Translations under genes and position numbers: made by a program
The notes under the pieces: generated by a model
Seen by the model: the letters and a program-made list of their open reading frames with translations, nothing else
Database searches by the model: none
Told to the model about the DNA's origin: nothing
In this document: piece by piece, positions 8,792 through 17,598 of the stretch
Layout of the letters: the number at the start of each line of letters is the position of its first letter
How positions within the stretch are numbered: position 1 is the stretch's first letter
Source of the DNA: Streptomyces sp. CC208A
GTDB lineage: Bacteria > Actinomycetota > Actinomycetes > Streptomycetales > Streptomycetaceae
NCBI RefSeq assembly: GCF_030010625.1
Contig: NZ_JASCXN010000012.1
Span: forward strand, 62,001 to 126,000
Reading direction: 5' to 3'
DNA: 64,000 nt

Positions 8792-9985
8792 CTACCCCTG
8801 CCGGGGGACGAACGCCGGGCGCAGGGCCGGGTCGATCGGGTCGTAGTAGCGGTGGAAGACCGGCGTCGCCGCGCCCGACATCGGCGGCACGATCCAGCTC
8901 CAGTCGGCCGGTGTCGGCCGCCCGTGCCGCCGCTCGCGCGCGATGTGCTTCAGGAACCGCTCGGACTCGGTGTGGTGGTCCGCCATCGTCACCCCCACCT
9001 CCTGGAAGGAGTGCAGGACCGCCACGTTCAGCTCCACCAGGGCCCGGTCCCGCCACAGCGTCCGCTCCGACGAGCGGTCCAGGCCCAGCCTCTCCGCCAC
9101 CAGCGGCAGCAGGTCGTACCGGTCGGCGTCGGCGAGGTTCCGGGCGCCTATCTCCGTGCCCATGTACCAGCCGTTGAACGGCGCCGCCGGATACCGCACC
9201 CCGCCGATCTCCAGGACCATGTCGCTGATCGCCGGCACCGCGTACCAGCGCAGCCCCAGCTCCGCGAACCAGGCGTGCTCGGGATGGCGCAGCGGCACCT
9301 CCCGCACGGCGCCGTCGGGCAGCTCGTACCACTCCGGGCGGGCGTCGGGCCGCTCCCGCACCATCAGCGGCAGCACCTGGAAGGGCTCCTCCTCCCGCTT
9401 CCAGCCCAGCTCGCGGGCGAGGGCCGTGACCGCCGCCGCGCGCGGATCGCCCACCCAGCGGCCGGAGGGGGAGCGGTGCCCCGCGTACCGGACCAGCTGG
9501 TCGTTGACGATCCGGGGCGCCGGACGGCCCGGCCGGTCCGGGGCGAAGACGGTGAGGACCGGCCGGATCCGCCCGCCGTTCTCCGCCGCCCGCAGGTGCT
9601 CGGCACAGGCCGCGGCGATCCCGTCGGCGGACGACACCCCGCGCAGGTCCCGCACGACGAGACTGCTCCAGTAGAGGCGCCCGATGCAGCGGGCCGCGTT
9701 GCGCCAGGCGACCCGGGCGCCGAAGGCCAGCTCCTCGGGCGTGTGCTCGTAGGTGCCGGTACGGGCGATCTCGGCCCGCACCCGGCGGACCCGGCCCTCC
9801 ACGTCCCCGGCACCCGGGCACTCGTCGTGGAACTGCCGGACGAACTCCTCCGCCTCCCGCCGGTCCACCCGGTCGGGCGCACGGACGGCGGACGGCACCG
9901 GGGCGGGTACGGCGGCTGGGGCCGAGTAGGGGCAAGCGCCGCCGACGGGTGCGGACGCGCGGCGACGGATCAGACTGAAGACCAA
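8792..9985 (-). CDS. nos: Bacterial nitric oxide synthase oxygenase
   Basis: About 397 residues, the length of bacterial NOS oxygenase domains, with no fused reductase. The haem-ligating cysteine lies in AWRNAARCIGRLYW (Cys100 from the chosen start); PFNGWYMGTEIGARNLAD is the conserved arginine/haem pocket and SWIVPPMSGAATPVFH the pterin end. It should oxidise L-arginine to NO with an external flavodoxin or ferredoxin reductase; none is encoded beside it. I prefer the TTG at 9985, since GGGAGGA lies seven bases upstream; the ATG at 10006 has no ribosome site. In plant-pathogenic streptomycetes a NOS (TxtD) feeds thaxtomin nitration, but no thaxtomin genes are visible here. Confidence 0.95.
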   Translation of the reverse strand: MVFSLIRRRASAPVGGACPYSAPAAVPAPVPSAVRAPDRVDRREAEEFVRQFHDECPGAGDVEGRVRRVRAEIARTGTYEHTPEELAFGARVAWRNAARCIGRLYWSSLVVRDLRGVSSADGIAAACAEHLRAAENGGRIRPVLTVFAPDRPGRPAPRIVNDQLVRYAGHRSPSGRWVGDPRAAAVTALARELGWKREEEPFQVLPLMVRERPDARPEWYELPDGAVREVPLRHPEHAWFAELGLRWYAVPAISDMVLEIGGVRYPAAPFNGWYMGTEIGARNLADADRYDLLPLVAERLGLDRSSERTLWRDRALVELNVAVLHSFQEVGVTMADHHTESERFLKHIARERRHGRPTPADWSWIVPPMSGAATPVFHRYYDPIDPALRPAFVPRQG

Positions 9986-10123
9986 GGTGTTTCCTCCCTG
10001 GCCCATGACTACCGTACGGAATCGTCCGGCTGTGGAGAGTGTTCGAACTTCGCCAAGGCGGGCGGTCCGTCCTGATAGGGTGCCCGGCCGCCACCGCCTC
10101 TCGCCGGACGGCGGCCTCCCGTC

Positions 10124-10522
10124 TCAGAGAGCGGTCAGGACGTCCTCGCGCACCCGCTCCAGGACGAGCCCGCCGTCGAGGCGGACGCGGGCGGTGACCA
10201 CGGGCCGCCGGTCCCGGTACGCCCGCCACGCCGGCTCCAGCTCGCGCACCTGCTCCTCCAGGCGCTCCCGGCTCGCGGGCGGCATCTGGGCGCCGAACGA
10301 CTCCAGGAGCGAGGCGAGGCGCTCGTACTCCGCCGCCTCCGGGTCCGGCCGGGGCTCCTCCGGCGCGTCGACCCGCTCCACGACCCCCTCCGTGCCCTCG
10401 GCAAGCAGCAGCGCCCCGGCCACCGCCTCCGGCTCATCGGCCGGGTCGCCGGCCACCGTGACCGTCCCGGCCACCCTCAGATCGGCCGCGAGACGTACCC
10501 GCAGACCCCGTGTGAGCGTCAT
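10124..10522 (-). CDS. Hypothetical protein
   Basis: A 132-residue protein starting MTLTRGLRVRLAADLRVAG. The first part is beta-rich (TVTVAGDPADEPEAVAG...), followed by a helical stretch with many Glu/Arg residues (EYERLASLLESFGAQMPPASRERLEEQVRELEP, read as separate helices) and a beta-rich end (VVTARVRLDGGLVLERV). There is no membrane segment or known motif. The stop is 46 bp before the next minus-strand gene's start side, and it lies between the SpoIIE phosphatase and the nitric oxide synthase, all on the minus strand. Confidence 0.6.
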   Translation of the reverse strand: MTLTRGLRVRLAADLRVAGTVTVAGDPADEPEAVAGALLLAEGTEGVVERVDAPEEPRPDPEAAEYERLASLLESFGAQMPPASRERLEEQVRELEPAWRAYRDRRPVVTARVRLDGGLVLERVREDVLTAL

Positions 10523-10568
10523 CCGGCCTTCTTAGCACGGGGTGGGAAGGCGCCCGGCGGCCGGTGGC

Positions 10569-12371
10569 TCAGGAGGGCAGGTTCTGCTCGGCCCAGACGA
10601 CCTTGCCGCCGGAGGTGCGGCAGGAGCCCCAGCGGCGGCAGAGCATGTTGACGAGCTGGAGACCGCGGCCCCCCTCGTCGCTGAGGTCGGCGTGCTGGAT
10701 CTGCGGGAGGTCGGGGCCGGTGTCCGAGACCTCGACGACCAGCCGCTCGCCGCGCAGCAGCCGCAGCTCGCCCGGTCCGTTGCCGTACCGCAGGGCGTTG
10801 CCGACCAGCTCGGAGACGACCAGTTCGCACATGTCGGCGAGGTCCTCCAGGCCCCAGTCGGCGAGCTGACGGGTGACCAGCCGCCGCGCCTCGGACGCGG
10901 CCCGGCCGCCGCCGGACAGCGGCCACACCCGCAGATCGGTCCCCGGCCCCGGCGGGACGGCCCGCGCGGTCAGCACCACCGCCTCGTCGAAGCGGCCCGG
11001 CCCGGCCGGGGCCGCCGCGATCAGCCCGCCGTCCTCCAGGGCTTCCGGCGGCAGGGCGAGCGCCGCGGACCGCAGCCGCCCCAGCTGCTCCTCCAGGTCG
11101 GCGCCGCGCGCCTTCACCAGGCCGTCGGTGTACAGCACGAGCCCGCCGCCCTCGGGGACGGTCACCGTCACCGGGTCGTACGGGATCACCCCGGCGCCCA
11201 GCGGCGCCCCCGCCGGCAGCGCGACGAACTCGGCCCCGCCCCGCCCGTCGAGCAGGAGCGGCGGCAGATGACCGGCACCCGCCAGGGTGACGCGGGAGTC
11301 CGCGGGGTCGTGGACCGCGCAGAGGAAGGTGGCGACCTGGTCGTCCTCCAGGTCGCGGGTGGCCAGGTCGAGCCGGGCGAGCACCCGCTCGGGCGCCATG
11401 TCGAGGGTCATCAGGGTGCGGGCGACGGCCCGGAGCCGCCCCATGGTGGCGGCGGCGGGCAGCCCGTGGCCCATGACGTCGCCCGCCATCAGGGCCGTAC
11501 GACCCCCGGGCAGGGACATGACGTCGTACCAGTCGCCGCCCACCGCGTGGCGGGCCGCCGAGGGCGTGTACTCGGCGTGCACCCGAAGGCCGGGGGTGAC
11601 CGGGGTGGCGCGGGGCAGCAGACTGCGCTGGAGGGAGACGACGTGCTCGCGCTCCCGCCCGTACAGCCGGGCGTTGTCGATGAAGACGGCGGCGCGGGAG
11701 GCCAGCTGCTCGGCCAGGGCCAGGTCGGTGGGGGAGAAGGACGGGCTGCCGGGGCCGCGGACGAAGTCGGCGCTGCCGAGCAGCAGCCCGCGGGCGATCA
11801 GCGGCACCGCGAGGTAGCTGTGCACCCCCAGGGCGCGCATCTTCGCCGCGCCGCTCGCGGTGGGGGCGACGCGCTCGAAGTCGCCCTCGCGCATCCGGGC
11901 GACCATGACCGGCTTGCCCTGCCGCAGGCAGTACCGGTGGAGCAGGGTCTCGCGCCGCTTCTGGTCGCGCACGTAGGTCTCGCCGACCGGTACCGCTTCC
12001 AGGTCGGTCATGGTCTCGACGGCGGAGAGCGCGACCGCCCGCATCGGCGGGACGCCCCGGCCGGTCCAGCGGGAGCCCTCCTCGCCGCGCAGGACGCTCT
12101 CCAGGATGTCGACGGCGGCCCCGTCGGCGAAGTCCGGCACGGTGAACTCGGCCAGCTCCCGGGCGGTGCGCTCCAGGTCCAGAGTGGTGCCGATACGGGT
12201 GCTCGCGGCGTTGAGCCAGGCGAGCCGCTCCTCGGTGCCGGGCCCGTCGAACGGAACCCCGTCGTCCTCGCGGCGGCGCCGTGCGCGGACCGCTGCGGAC
12301 CGGTACACCGTCGAGGCCCGCACAGGGGAGACCCTGCCGGTCAGGCGCCTCCCGACGCTGCCGCCGCTCAC
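10569..12371 (-). CDS. GAF / SpoIIE-type phosphatase with C-terminal ATPase domain
   Basis: A 600-residue signalling protein. A GAF-like sensor spans about residues 50-235; the PP2C/SpoIIE phosphatase domain (about 265-455) shows the metal-binding motifs VGGDWYDVM and AGDVMGHGLPAA and the later VLYTDGLVKARG; the C-terminal part (about 480-600) is an RsbW-like HATPase with ELVVSELVGNALRYG and a glycine-rich lid. Such proteins control sigma factors by dephosphorylating STAS proteins and by binding or phosphorylating partners. The GTG at 12371 is preceded by GGAGG eight bases upstream. The gene is divergent from the deacetylase, with a long palindrome between them. Confidence 0.92.
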   Translation of the reverse strand: MSGGSVGRRLTGRVSPVRASTVYRSAAVRARRRREDDGVPFDGPGTEERLAWLNAASTRIGTTLDLERTARELAEFTVPDFADGAAVDILESVLRGEEGSRWTGRGVPPMRAVALSAVETMTDLEAVPVGETYVRDQKRRETLLHRYCLRQGKPVMVARMREGDFERVAPTASGAAKMRALGVHSYLAVPLIARGLLLGSADFVRGPGSPSFSPTDLALAEQLASRAAVFIDNARLYGREREHVVSLQRSLLPRATPVTPGLRVHAEYTPSAARHAVGGDWYDVMSLPGGRTALMAGDVMGHGLPAAATMGRLRAVARTLMTLDMAPERVLARLDLATRDLEDDQVATFLCAVHDPADSRVTLAGAGHLPPLLLDGRGGAEFVALPAGAPLGAGVIPYDPVTVTVPEGGGLVLYTDGLVKARGADLEEQLGRLRSAALALPPEALEDGGLIAAAPAGPGRFDEAVVLTARAVPPGPGTDLRVWPLSGGGRAASEARRLVTRQLADWGLEDLADMCELVVSELVGNALRYGNGPGELRLLRGERLVVEVSDTGPDLPQIQHADLSDEGGRGLQLVNMLCRRWGSCRTSGGKVVWAEQNLPS

Positions 12372-12485
12372 TCTTCCGGCCTCCAGGGGGAAACTCGACC
12401 AGGTGTGGTGCACAGTCTGCACCGGAAGCCCGTCCGGCGCACCATCCGAACGGCAGCGGAATCGCAGCCGAACGGTAGCTCTGTC

Positions 12486-12522
12486 ACATCCGCCGAACGG
12501 GTGAAACCTGTTCGGCGGATGT
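12486..12522. promoter_or_regulatory. 13-bp perfect palindrome between divergent genes
   Basis: ACATCCGCCGAAC (12486-12498) is repeated in inverted orientation as GTTCGGCGGATGT (12510-12522) with an 11-base centre. It lies 115 bp before the phosphatase gene start and 93 bp before the deacetylase gene start, which are divergent. A terminator is unexpected in such a place, so a shared operator is more likely; an RNA hairpin in the deacetylase leader is the alternative. Confidence 0.5.
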
Positions 12523-12614
12523 TTCGTCCTCTCCCCCGGGAATTTTCTGGGAATCCCCCGGGAACGCGCCGGAAGGCGCGGGGTCGCATCGGGAACGCGA
12601 GGATCGGAGGGCGC

Positions 12615-13436
12615 ATGCGCCGGATGGGCAAGTACACCGCGCACGTGGCCGTGTTGGCGTCGGCGGTCGGCATCAGCCTGGCCGCATGGGGAGCGACGGC
12701 GCTGGTGGGCGGGGAGGAAGAGCCCACCCCGTCGGGGGCCGGAGGCGCGGGCGCACCGCGGATACCCGCCCAGCGGCCCGCCGAACCGAACCGGCCCGCG
12801 AAGCCGACGGTACGGATCCCGGAAGGGATCGCGCACGCTGCCGAGGAGGGCGGACGGGCCGTCAACATCACCATCGACGACGGTCCGGACCCGCGCTGGA
12901 CACCGCAGGTCCTTGACATCCTGAAGGAGAACGACGCCAAGGCCGTCTTCTGCATGATCGGCCCTCAGGCGAAGCAGCACGCCGACCTGGTGAAGCGGGT
13001 GGTGGCCGAGGGCCACCGGCTGTGCGACCACACCATGACCCACGACACGACGATGGACCGCAAGCCCGTCGCGTACCAGAAGCAGCAGATCCTTGACGGG
13101 AAGAAGCTCATCGAGGAGGCCGCGGGCGGGGCGGAGGTGCAGTACTACCGCGCCCCCGGCGGGGCGTTCACCCCGGACAGCCGGAGGATGGCGGCGGCCG
13201 CCGGGATGCGGCCGCTGGGCTGGAACGTGGACACCAAGGACTTCGAGCGACCCGGCACCGCGGCCATCGTGGCGACCGTGAAGAACGAGCTGCCCAACGG
13301 TCCGACGATCCTCTTCCACGACGGCGGCGGCGACCGCTCGCAGACCGTGACGGCCCTCAAGGAGGTGCTGCCGTGGCTGAAGGGACAGGGCCGCACCTTC
13401 GGCTTCCCGGTCCGCACCGCCCCGGACACTCCCTGA
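12615..13436 (+). CDS. Secreted polysaccharide deacetylase (CE4/NodB)
   Basis: A 273-residue protein with an N-terminal signal anchor (about residues 6-27, VAVLASAVGISLAAWGATAL) followed by a Pro-rich linker. The NodB domain has motif 1 ITIDDGPD with both catalytic and metal aspartates, motif 2 HRLCDHTMTHD, motif 3 YYRAPGGAF and the late histidine in TILFHDGGGDR. It should remove acetyl groups from cell-wall or extracellular N-acetylated glycans. GGAGG is four bases before the ATG. Its cell-surface position suits the divergent SpoIIE regulator only loosely. Confidence 0.9.
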   Translation: MRRMGKYTAHVAVLASAVGISLAAWGATALVGGEEEPTPSGAGGAGAPRIPAQRPAEPNRPAKPTVRIPEGIAHAAEEGGRAVNITIDDGPDPRWTPQVLDILKENDAKAVFCMIGPQAKQHADLVKRVVAEGHRLCDHTMTHDTTMDRKPVAYQKQQILDGKKLIEEAAGGAEVQYYRAPGGAFTPDSRRMAAAAGMRPLGWNVDTKDFERPGTAAIVATVKNELPNGPTILFHDGGGDRSQTVTALKEVLPWLKGQGRTFGFPVRTAPDTP

Positions 13437-13452
13437 GGCCCCGCCGCCCGGC

Positions 13453-14364
13453 TCACCCACCGTGCGCGGCGGCCTCGGCCAGCAGAGCGGCCCGGTCGAC
13501 GGCGGCGCTGCCGGTGGCGGGCACCGTACAGGCGTGGGCGCCGGCGATCGCGCCGTACAGGGCGCACCGCTCGAAGGGCTCGCCCGTGAGCCGGCCGAAG
13601 AGGAAGCCCGCGGCATAGGCGTCGCCCGCGCCGTTGGAGTCGACGACCGGACCGGGCGGAGCGACGGCCGGGACGTGGACCGGCGCGGCGGCGTCGCGGG
13701 TGAGGAGGTACGAACCCCCGGCCCCGGCGGTGGCGACGACCGCCCCGGCCCGGCCGCGCTCCAGGATCCGCCGCATGGCGGCCTCCGGGTCCGGCAGGGC
13801 GGCGGCGGAGACGAAGACGAGGTCGGCGCCGTACGCGAACTCCTCGTGGTAGGGGTTCTCGCCGTCCCAGTCGTGCAGATCGGTGGAGACGGTGACCCCG
13901 GCCTCGTGGAGCAGCGGGAGCGCGTGGGCGCACGGATGGGTGATCGCGACGTGCGCGTGCCGGCAGGCCGCGGCCAGCTCGCGGACGGTGTCCTCGGGCA
14001 GCCGGTCGGCCTCGTGGGAGCGGGTGGCGTCGTAGAGGGAGAGGCGCCGGCCGTCCGGGGCGACGAGGTTCACCGCGCGCTTGGTGCCGGCGGGCAGCGG
14101 CACCTCGGTGAAGCCGATGGCGTGGTCGCGGTGGAAGGCGCGGACGAGCTCCCCGGACGGGTCGTCGCCGATCATGTCGATGTGGTGGGTGCGCAGCCCC
14201 AGGGAGCTGAGTCCGAGGGCGACGAAGTCACCGGTCTGACCGGCGCGGGTCTCGATGCCGGGCCGGATCATGCGGCTGTCGGCGTACGGGAGCGGGAGCT
14301 CGGGGACGTACACGATCGTGTCCACCCCCGACCCTCCCAGGACGAGGACGTCGTACGGCTTCAC
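13453..14364 (-). CDS. PfkB-family carbohydrate/nucleoside kinase
   Basis: A 303-residue ribokinase-type enzyme. The N-terminal YDVLVLGGSGVDTIVYV, the substrate region GIETRAGQTGDFVALGLSSLG and the ATP/catalytic signature SNGAGDAYAAGFLFG (catalytic Asp in GAGD) are clear. The substrate cannot be deduced; ribose, fructose or a nucleoside are possible. The GTG start overlaps the TGA of the conservon GTPase gene by four bases (GTGA), so it is the last cistron of conservon 1 and probably translated by coupling. This is an unusual companion for a conservon. Confidence 0.88.
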   Translation of the reverse strand: MKPYDVLVLGGSGVDTIVYVPELPLPYADSRMIRPGIETRAGQTGDFVALGLSSLGLRTHHIDMIGDDPSGELVRAFHRDHAIGFTEVPLPAGTKRAVNLVAPDGRRLSLYDATRSHEADRLPEDTVRELAAACRHAHVAITHPCAHALPLLHEAGVTVSTDLHDWDGENPYHEEFAYGADLVFVSAAALPDPEAAMRRILERGRAGAVVATAGAGGSYLLTRDAAAPVHVPAVAPPGPVVDSNGAGDAYAAGFLFGRLTGEPFERCALYGAIAGAHACTVPATGSAAVDRAALLAEAAAHGG

Positions 14365-14966
14365 CGGGCGGGTTCCGGGACGGCCGCGACGACGCGCTGG
14401 AGGTGCTCGACGAGCGCGATGAGGACCTGCTTGCTGGACTCCCGCGACCGGGCGTCGCAGAAGACCAGCGGCACCTCGTCCGCGAGGTCGAGGGCCTCGC
14501 GGACCTCGGCCGCCGTGTGCGCGGGCCCGCCGAAGTCGTTGCAGGCGACGACGAACGGGGTGCCGTGCTGCTCCAGCCGGTCGACGGCGTACCAGGAGTC
14601 CGCGATCCGGCGGGTGTCGACGAGGACGACCGCCCCGAGCGTCCCGGAGAAGAGCCGGTCCCACAGGAACCAGAACCGCTCCTGGCCGGGCGCGCCGAAC
14701 AGGTACAGCACGTTGTGCGCGTCGAGCGAGATCCGGCCGAAGTCGAAGGCGACGGTGGTGGCCGTCTTGGCGGCGACGCCGACGGTGTCGTCGATGCCCT
14801 CGCCGGCCTGCGACATGGTCTCCTCGGTGTTCAGCGGCCGGATCTCGCTGACCGAGCGGACCAGGGTGGTCTTGCCGACCCCGAAGCCGCCGACGACGAC
14901 GATCTTCAGCCCGTTGTCGGCGGTGCTGCGCAGTGTCCGGCGCTGCTCAGAGATTGCGGAGTCCAA
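14361..14966 (-). CDS. cvnD: Conservon 1 Ras-like GTP/ATP-binding protein
   Basis: A 201-residue small GTPase-like protein. The P-loop is GGFGVGKTT, the switch region ends DFGRISLD, and YLFGAPGQERFWFLWD is the conserved DxxG-like region of this family; VVLVDTRRIADSW precedes a base-recognition-like strand. In Streptomyces coelicolor CvnD proteins bind and hydrolyse GTP and join a membrane complex with CvnA, B and C. The start is a TTG at 14966, within the end of the upstream cvnC gene (20-bp overlap), which is the normal arrangement of these operons. Confidence 0.93.
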   Translation of the reverse strand: MDSAISEQRRTLRSTADNGLKIVVVGGFGVGKTTLVRSVSEIRPLNTEETMSQAGEGIDDTVGVAAKTATTVAFDFGRISLDAHNVLYLFGAPGQERFWFLWDRLFSGTLGAVVLVDTRRIADSWYAVDRLEQHGTPFVVACNDFGGPAHTAAEVREALDLADEVPLVFCDARSRESSKQVLIALVEHLQRVVAAVPEPAR

Positions 14967-15303
14967 CGAGCACCTGCTCCAGGATGTCGTGATCGGGAAG
15001 GCGGTACGGGGCGGGGCGCGGGTGCCGTGCGCTGATCCGGCCGGTGTCGTGCAGGTCGGCCAGGAGGATCTTGGTGATCGACACGGGCAGCCCGAGCCCG
15101 GCGGCCACCTCCACCACGGCGGTGGGGAAGCGGCACATGCGCAGGATGGCGGCGTGCTCGGACTGCATGCCGGGCACCGGTTCGCTCTCCGCCACCACGA
15201 GGGTGACCACGTCGAAGGCGGTGGACCCGGTGCGGCTGCGGCCGCCGGTCAGGGTGTAGAGCCGGTCGGGGGAGTCGTCGCGACCCGGCCTGAGGCGGCT
15301 CAT
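14947..15303 (-). CDS. cvnC: Conservon 1 DUF742 protein
   Basis: A 118-residue DUF742 protein. The N-terminal RLYTLTGGRSRTG and central DVVTLVVAE are family hallmarks, and MQSEHAAILRMC with VEVAAGLGLPVSITKILLADL forms a winged-helix-like part. It ends LEQVLVGLRNL, as nearly all members do. The start overlaps the cvnB stop by four bases. CvnC is a core subunit of the conservon complex; it may touch DNA through the winged helix, but in this family that is an inference. Confidence 0.93.
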   Translation of the reverse strand: MSRLRPGRDDSPDRLYTLTGGRSRTGSTAFDVVTLVVAESEPVPGMQSEHAAILRMCRFPTAVVEVAAGLGLPVSITKILLADLHDTGRISARHPRPAPYRLPDHDILEQVLVGLRNL

Positions 15304-15701
15304 CCCCGCGGCCTCGCGACGAGGTGCTCGCCCAACTGCTCGACCAGCTCGGTCATGTTGTGGCCGACGAGCCCGGCGTCGGCGTCCTCCTCGGCGACGA
15401 GCGCGAGGTGGGCGCCCTCCCCGGCCTCGACGATGAAGAGGATCCCGCCGTAGAACTCGGCCATCGCGGAGCGGACCCCGCCGGTGCCGTCGCCGAACTC
15501 CACGGACGCGCCGTGCGACAGGCTCTGGATGCCCGCGGCGATGGCGGCGAGCTGGTCGGCCTGGTCGACGGAGAGCCCCGAGGTGCGGCAGAGCTTGAGG
15601 CCGTCCCGGGAGAGCACCAGGGCGTGCCGGGTGCCCGGGGTGCGTTCCAGGAGGCCCTCCAGGAGCCAGCTGAGCTTGTCGTCGGTGGTCGTGCCGGTCA
15701 T
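15300..15701 (-). CDS. cvnB: Conservon 1 roadblock/LC7 protein
   Basis: A 133-residue roadblock/LC7 fold protein: LSWLLEGLLERTPGTRHALVLSRDG gives the first helix and strand, AAIAAGIQSLSHGAS the central helix, and LFIVEAGEGAHLALVAEEDADAGLV the strand hairpin. Roadblock proteins act as regulators or GTPase-activating partners of MglA/Ras-like GTPases, here CvnD. Four-base overlaps connect it to cvnA and cvnC, so the four proteins are made together. Confidence 0.93.
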   Translation of the reverse strand: MTGTTTDDKLSWLLEGLLERTPGTRHALVLSRDGLKLCRTSGLSVDQADQLAAIAAGIQSLSHGASVEFGDGTGGVRSAMAEFYGGILFIVEAGEGAHLALVAEEDADAGLVGHNMTELVEQLGEHLVARPRG

Positions 15702-17251
15702 CGCGGATTGCCTTCCGAAGGGGGGTGGTTCGAGGACGGCGTGGTCGGTTCCGTCGGGGCGGGGGCGTCGGTGCCGGAGGTCTCGTCGGGCTTGGCCCCG
15801 GTGCCGCGGACGGCGCGGTGGAAGCCGCCGAAGCGGGCCGAGGCCCGGGCCGCCTCGTCGGCGCGGGGCGCCGTCCGGCGGGCCGGGTCGGCCGGGGCCC
15901 TGCCGCTCTCCTGGTGCGCGGCCAGGGTCCGGCCGCGGCGACGGCGCGGCAGCGCCCCGGGCGCGGTGCCTTCGGCCGGCGTCTCGCCCGCCGTCTCGTG
16001 GGTGGCCTCCGGCTCGGGCCTCGCGCCGGACGCCGGCACGGAGTCGGGGGCGGTACGGGGGCCGGGCACGGCGCGCGGTACGGAGGCCGGCGGTGTGGCG
16101 GGCGGCGTGGCCGCCTCGGCGCCCCGGGCGATGATCTCCTGCGGGAGCATCAGCACGACGCCTGTGCCGCCGCGCGCGGAGGGCCGGAAGGAGACGGACA
16201 GGTTGTGCTTGCGGGCCAGCCGTCCGACCACGTGCAGACCGAGGCGGGTGCCGGAGAGGCCGGCCAGGTCCTGGGTGGCGGCGTCCACGGCGGCCTCGGC
16301 GCGCCGCAGCTGGACGTCGCTCATGGTCAGGCCGCTGTCCTCGACGGTGATGACGACACCCGCCGGGACCTCCTCCACGTAGACGTGGACCTCCGCGGTG
16401 GGCGGGGAGAAGTTGGCGGCGTTGTCGAGGAGTTCGGCGAGTGCGTGCATGACGCCCTCGGCGGCGTGACCGGCGACGGCCGCCTCGCACGTGGAGTGCA
16501 GCCGGACCCGCTGGTAGCCGGCGATGCGGCCCATGGCGCCGCGCAGGATCGACTCCATGACGATGGGCCGGGCCCAGCGGCGGCCGGAGCGGGCGCCGGT
16601 GAGGACGGCGACGGAGTCGGCGAGCCTGCCCGCCTGGGCGGTGCGGTGGTCGAGGTGGAGGAGGTCGGCGAGGACGTCCTCGTCGGCGTGCCGGTGCTCC
16701 ATCTCGCGCAGGTCGGCCATCATGCTCGTGGCCAGCGCCTGCATGCGGCCGGCCGCGTTGGCGGCGGCGGCGAGGGCGGCGGAGCGGGCGGACTCGGCGC
16801 GGCGCACGCGCTGTTCCAGACCGGCGACCGCGGCCGCGTGCGTGGCGGCGAGCCGTTCGGCCTCGGCCCGCTGGGCGCGGACCAGTTCGTCGACGCGGGC
16901 CGTGTGGGCGGCCTCCGCGGCGGCGACGTCGGCCTCGTGACGCCTCTTCAGCTCCGCCGCCTCGCGCTCGGCGGCAGCCTGGCGCTGGACGGCGTAGGTG
17001 TCCTGGGAGGCTACCTGGGCGGCCAGCCGCTCGGCCCGCTTGGCCAGTTGGCGGGCGACGCGCGCGTACCAGGTGACGGCGAAGGCGGCGGCCGAGAGCA
17101 GCAGGACGCCGCAGACCGCGAACCAGGCCAGGGAGGGGCGGACTTCGGCCGGCGCCGCGTTCGTCGCGGCGGCGGTGAGCGTACCGCCCGCGGCGAGGGT
17201 CAGCACGGAGGCGATCAGGGCGGGGCGGAACGGGGTGGGCGACGCCGACAT
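15698..17251 (-). CDS. cvnA: Conservon 1 sensor histidine-kinase-like protein
   Basis: A 517-residue membrane protein. Two hydrophobic helices (about residues 9-31 and 41-63) enclose a very short loop; then comes an Ala/Glu-rich coiled coil to about 165, a degenerate dimerisation segment with LDHRTAQAGRL, and an HATPase domain with N-box LAELLDNAANFSPP (about 268-283) and a glycine-rich GTGVVLMLP end. The last 150 residues are a Pro/Ala-rich tail. CvnA is the membrane anchor and input of the conservon. It is clearly related to the conservon 2 sensor. An in-frame TTG precedes the chosen ATG. Confidence 0.92.
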   Translation of the reverse strand: MSASPTPFRPALIASVLTLAAGGTLTAAATNAAPAEVRPSLAWFAVCGVLLLSAAAFAVTWYARVARQLAKRAERLAAQVASQDTYAVQRQAAAEREAAELKRRHEADVAAAEAAHTARVDELVRAQRAEAERLAATHAAAVAGLEQRVRRAESARSAALAAAANAAGRMQALATSMMADLREMEHRHADEDVLADLLHLDHRTAQAGRLADSVAVLTGARSGRRWARPIVMESILRGAMGRIAGYQRVRLHSTCEAAVAGHAAEGVMHALAELLDNAANFSPPTAEVHVYVEEVPAGVVITVEDSGLTMSDVQLRRAEAAVDAATQDLAGLSGTRLGLHVVGRLARKHNLSVSFRPSARGGTGVVLMLPQEIIARGAEAATPPATPPASVPRAVPGPRTAPDSVPASGARPEPEATHETAGETPAEGTAPGALPRRRRGRTLAAHQESGRAPADPARRTAPRADEAARASARFGGFHRAVRGTGAKPDETSGTDAPAPTEPTTPSSNHPPSEGNPR

Positions 17252-17438
17252 CAACCGGACTCTCGAGAGGCAGGCACAGGGAGGTTCGGAACGACCGCAC
17301 TATAGAGGCGTTCTTGATCGGTCCGAAACTCTTCCTGACCGGATCGACACCTGGATCGGCATCCGGAGCGCTACAAAACCTTCCAAAACGGCGGCACTGC
17401 TTCCGCCGGACCCGGACGACGGGACAACCCCCTGATCG

Positions 17439-17472
17439 GCGGCCTCCCTTGGCCGATGCGAGGGGAGGCCGC
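17439..17472. other. 10-bp-stem hairpin in divergent intergenic region
   Basis: GCGGCCTCCC (17439-17448) pairs perfectly with GGGAGGCCGC (17463-17472) over a 14-base loop. It lies between two divergent genes, so it may be an operator, an attenuator in the methyltransferase leader, or a relic terminator. Confidence 0.35.
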
Positions 17473-17598
17473 ACGGTTTCTCGTGCCATCCGACAGTACG
17501 GCGGCCGGGCGTGAGCGGCGCAGACTCTCTGCCACGGCCGCGTCCGGCGAGCCCTGCGGACACCCGGTCCGCGGCTCCGGCGCGCCCGCGCACCACCC

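Noticed and set aside
8792..9985. Thaxtomin biosynthesis role for NOS
   Set aside because: No txtA/B-like peptide synthetases or nitrating P450 lie in the window; the only P450 is CYP157-like.
10542..12614. Plus-strand frame extending the deacetylase far upstream
   Set aside because: The upstream part lies opposite the SpoIIE phosphatase and is not protein-like; the signal peptide and ribosome site define the start at 12615.
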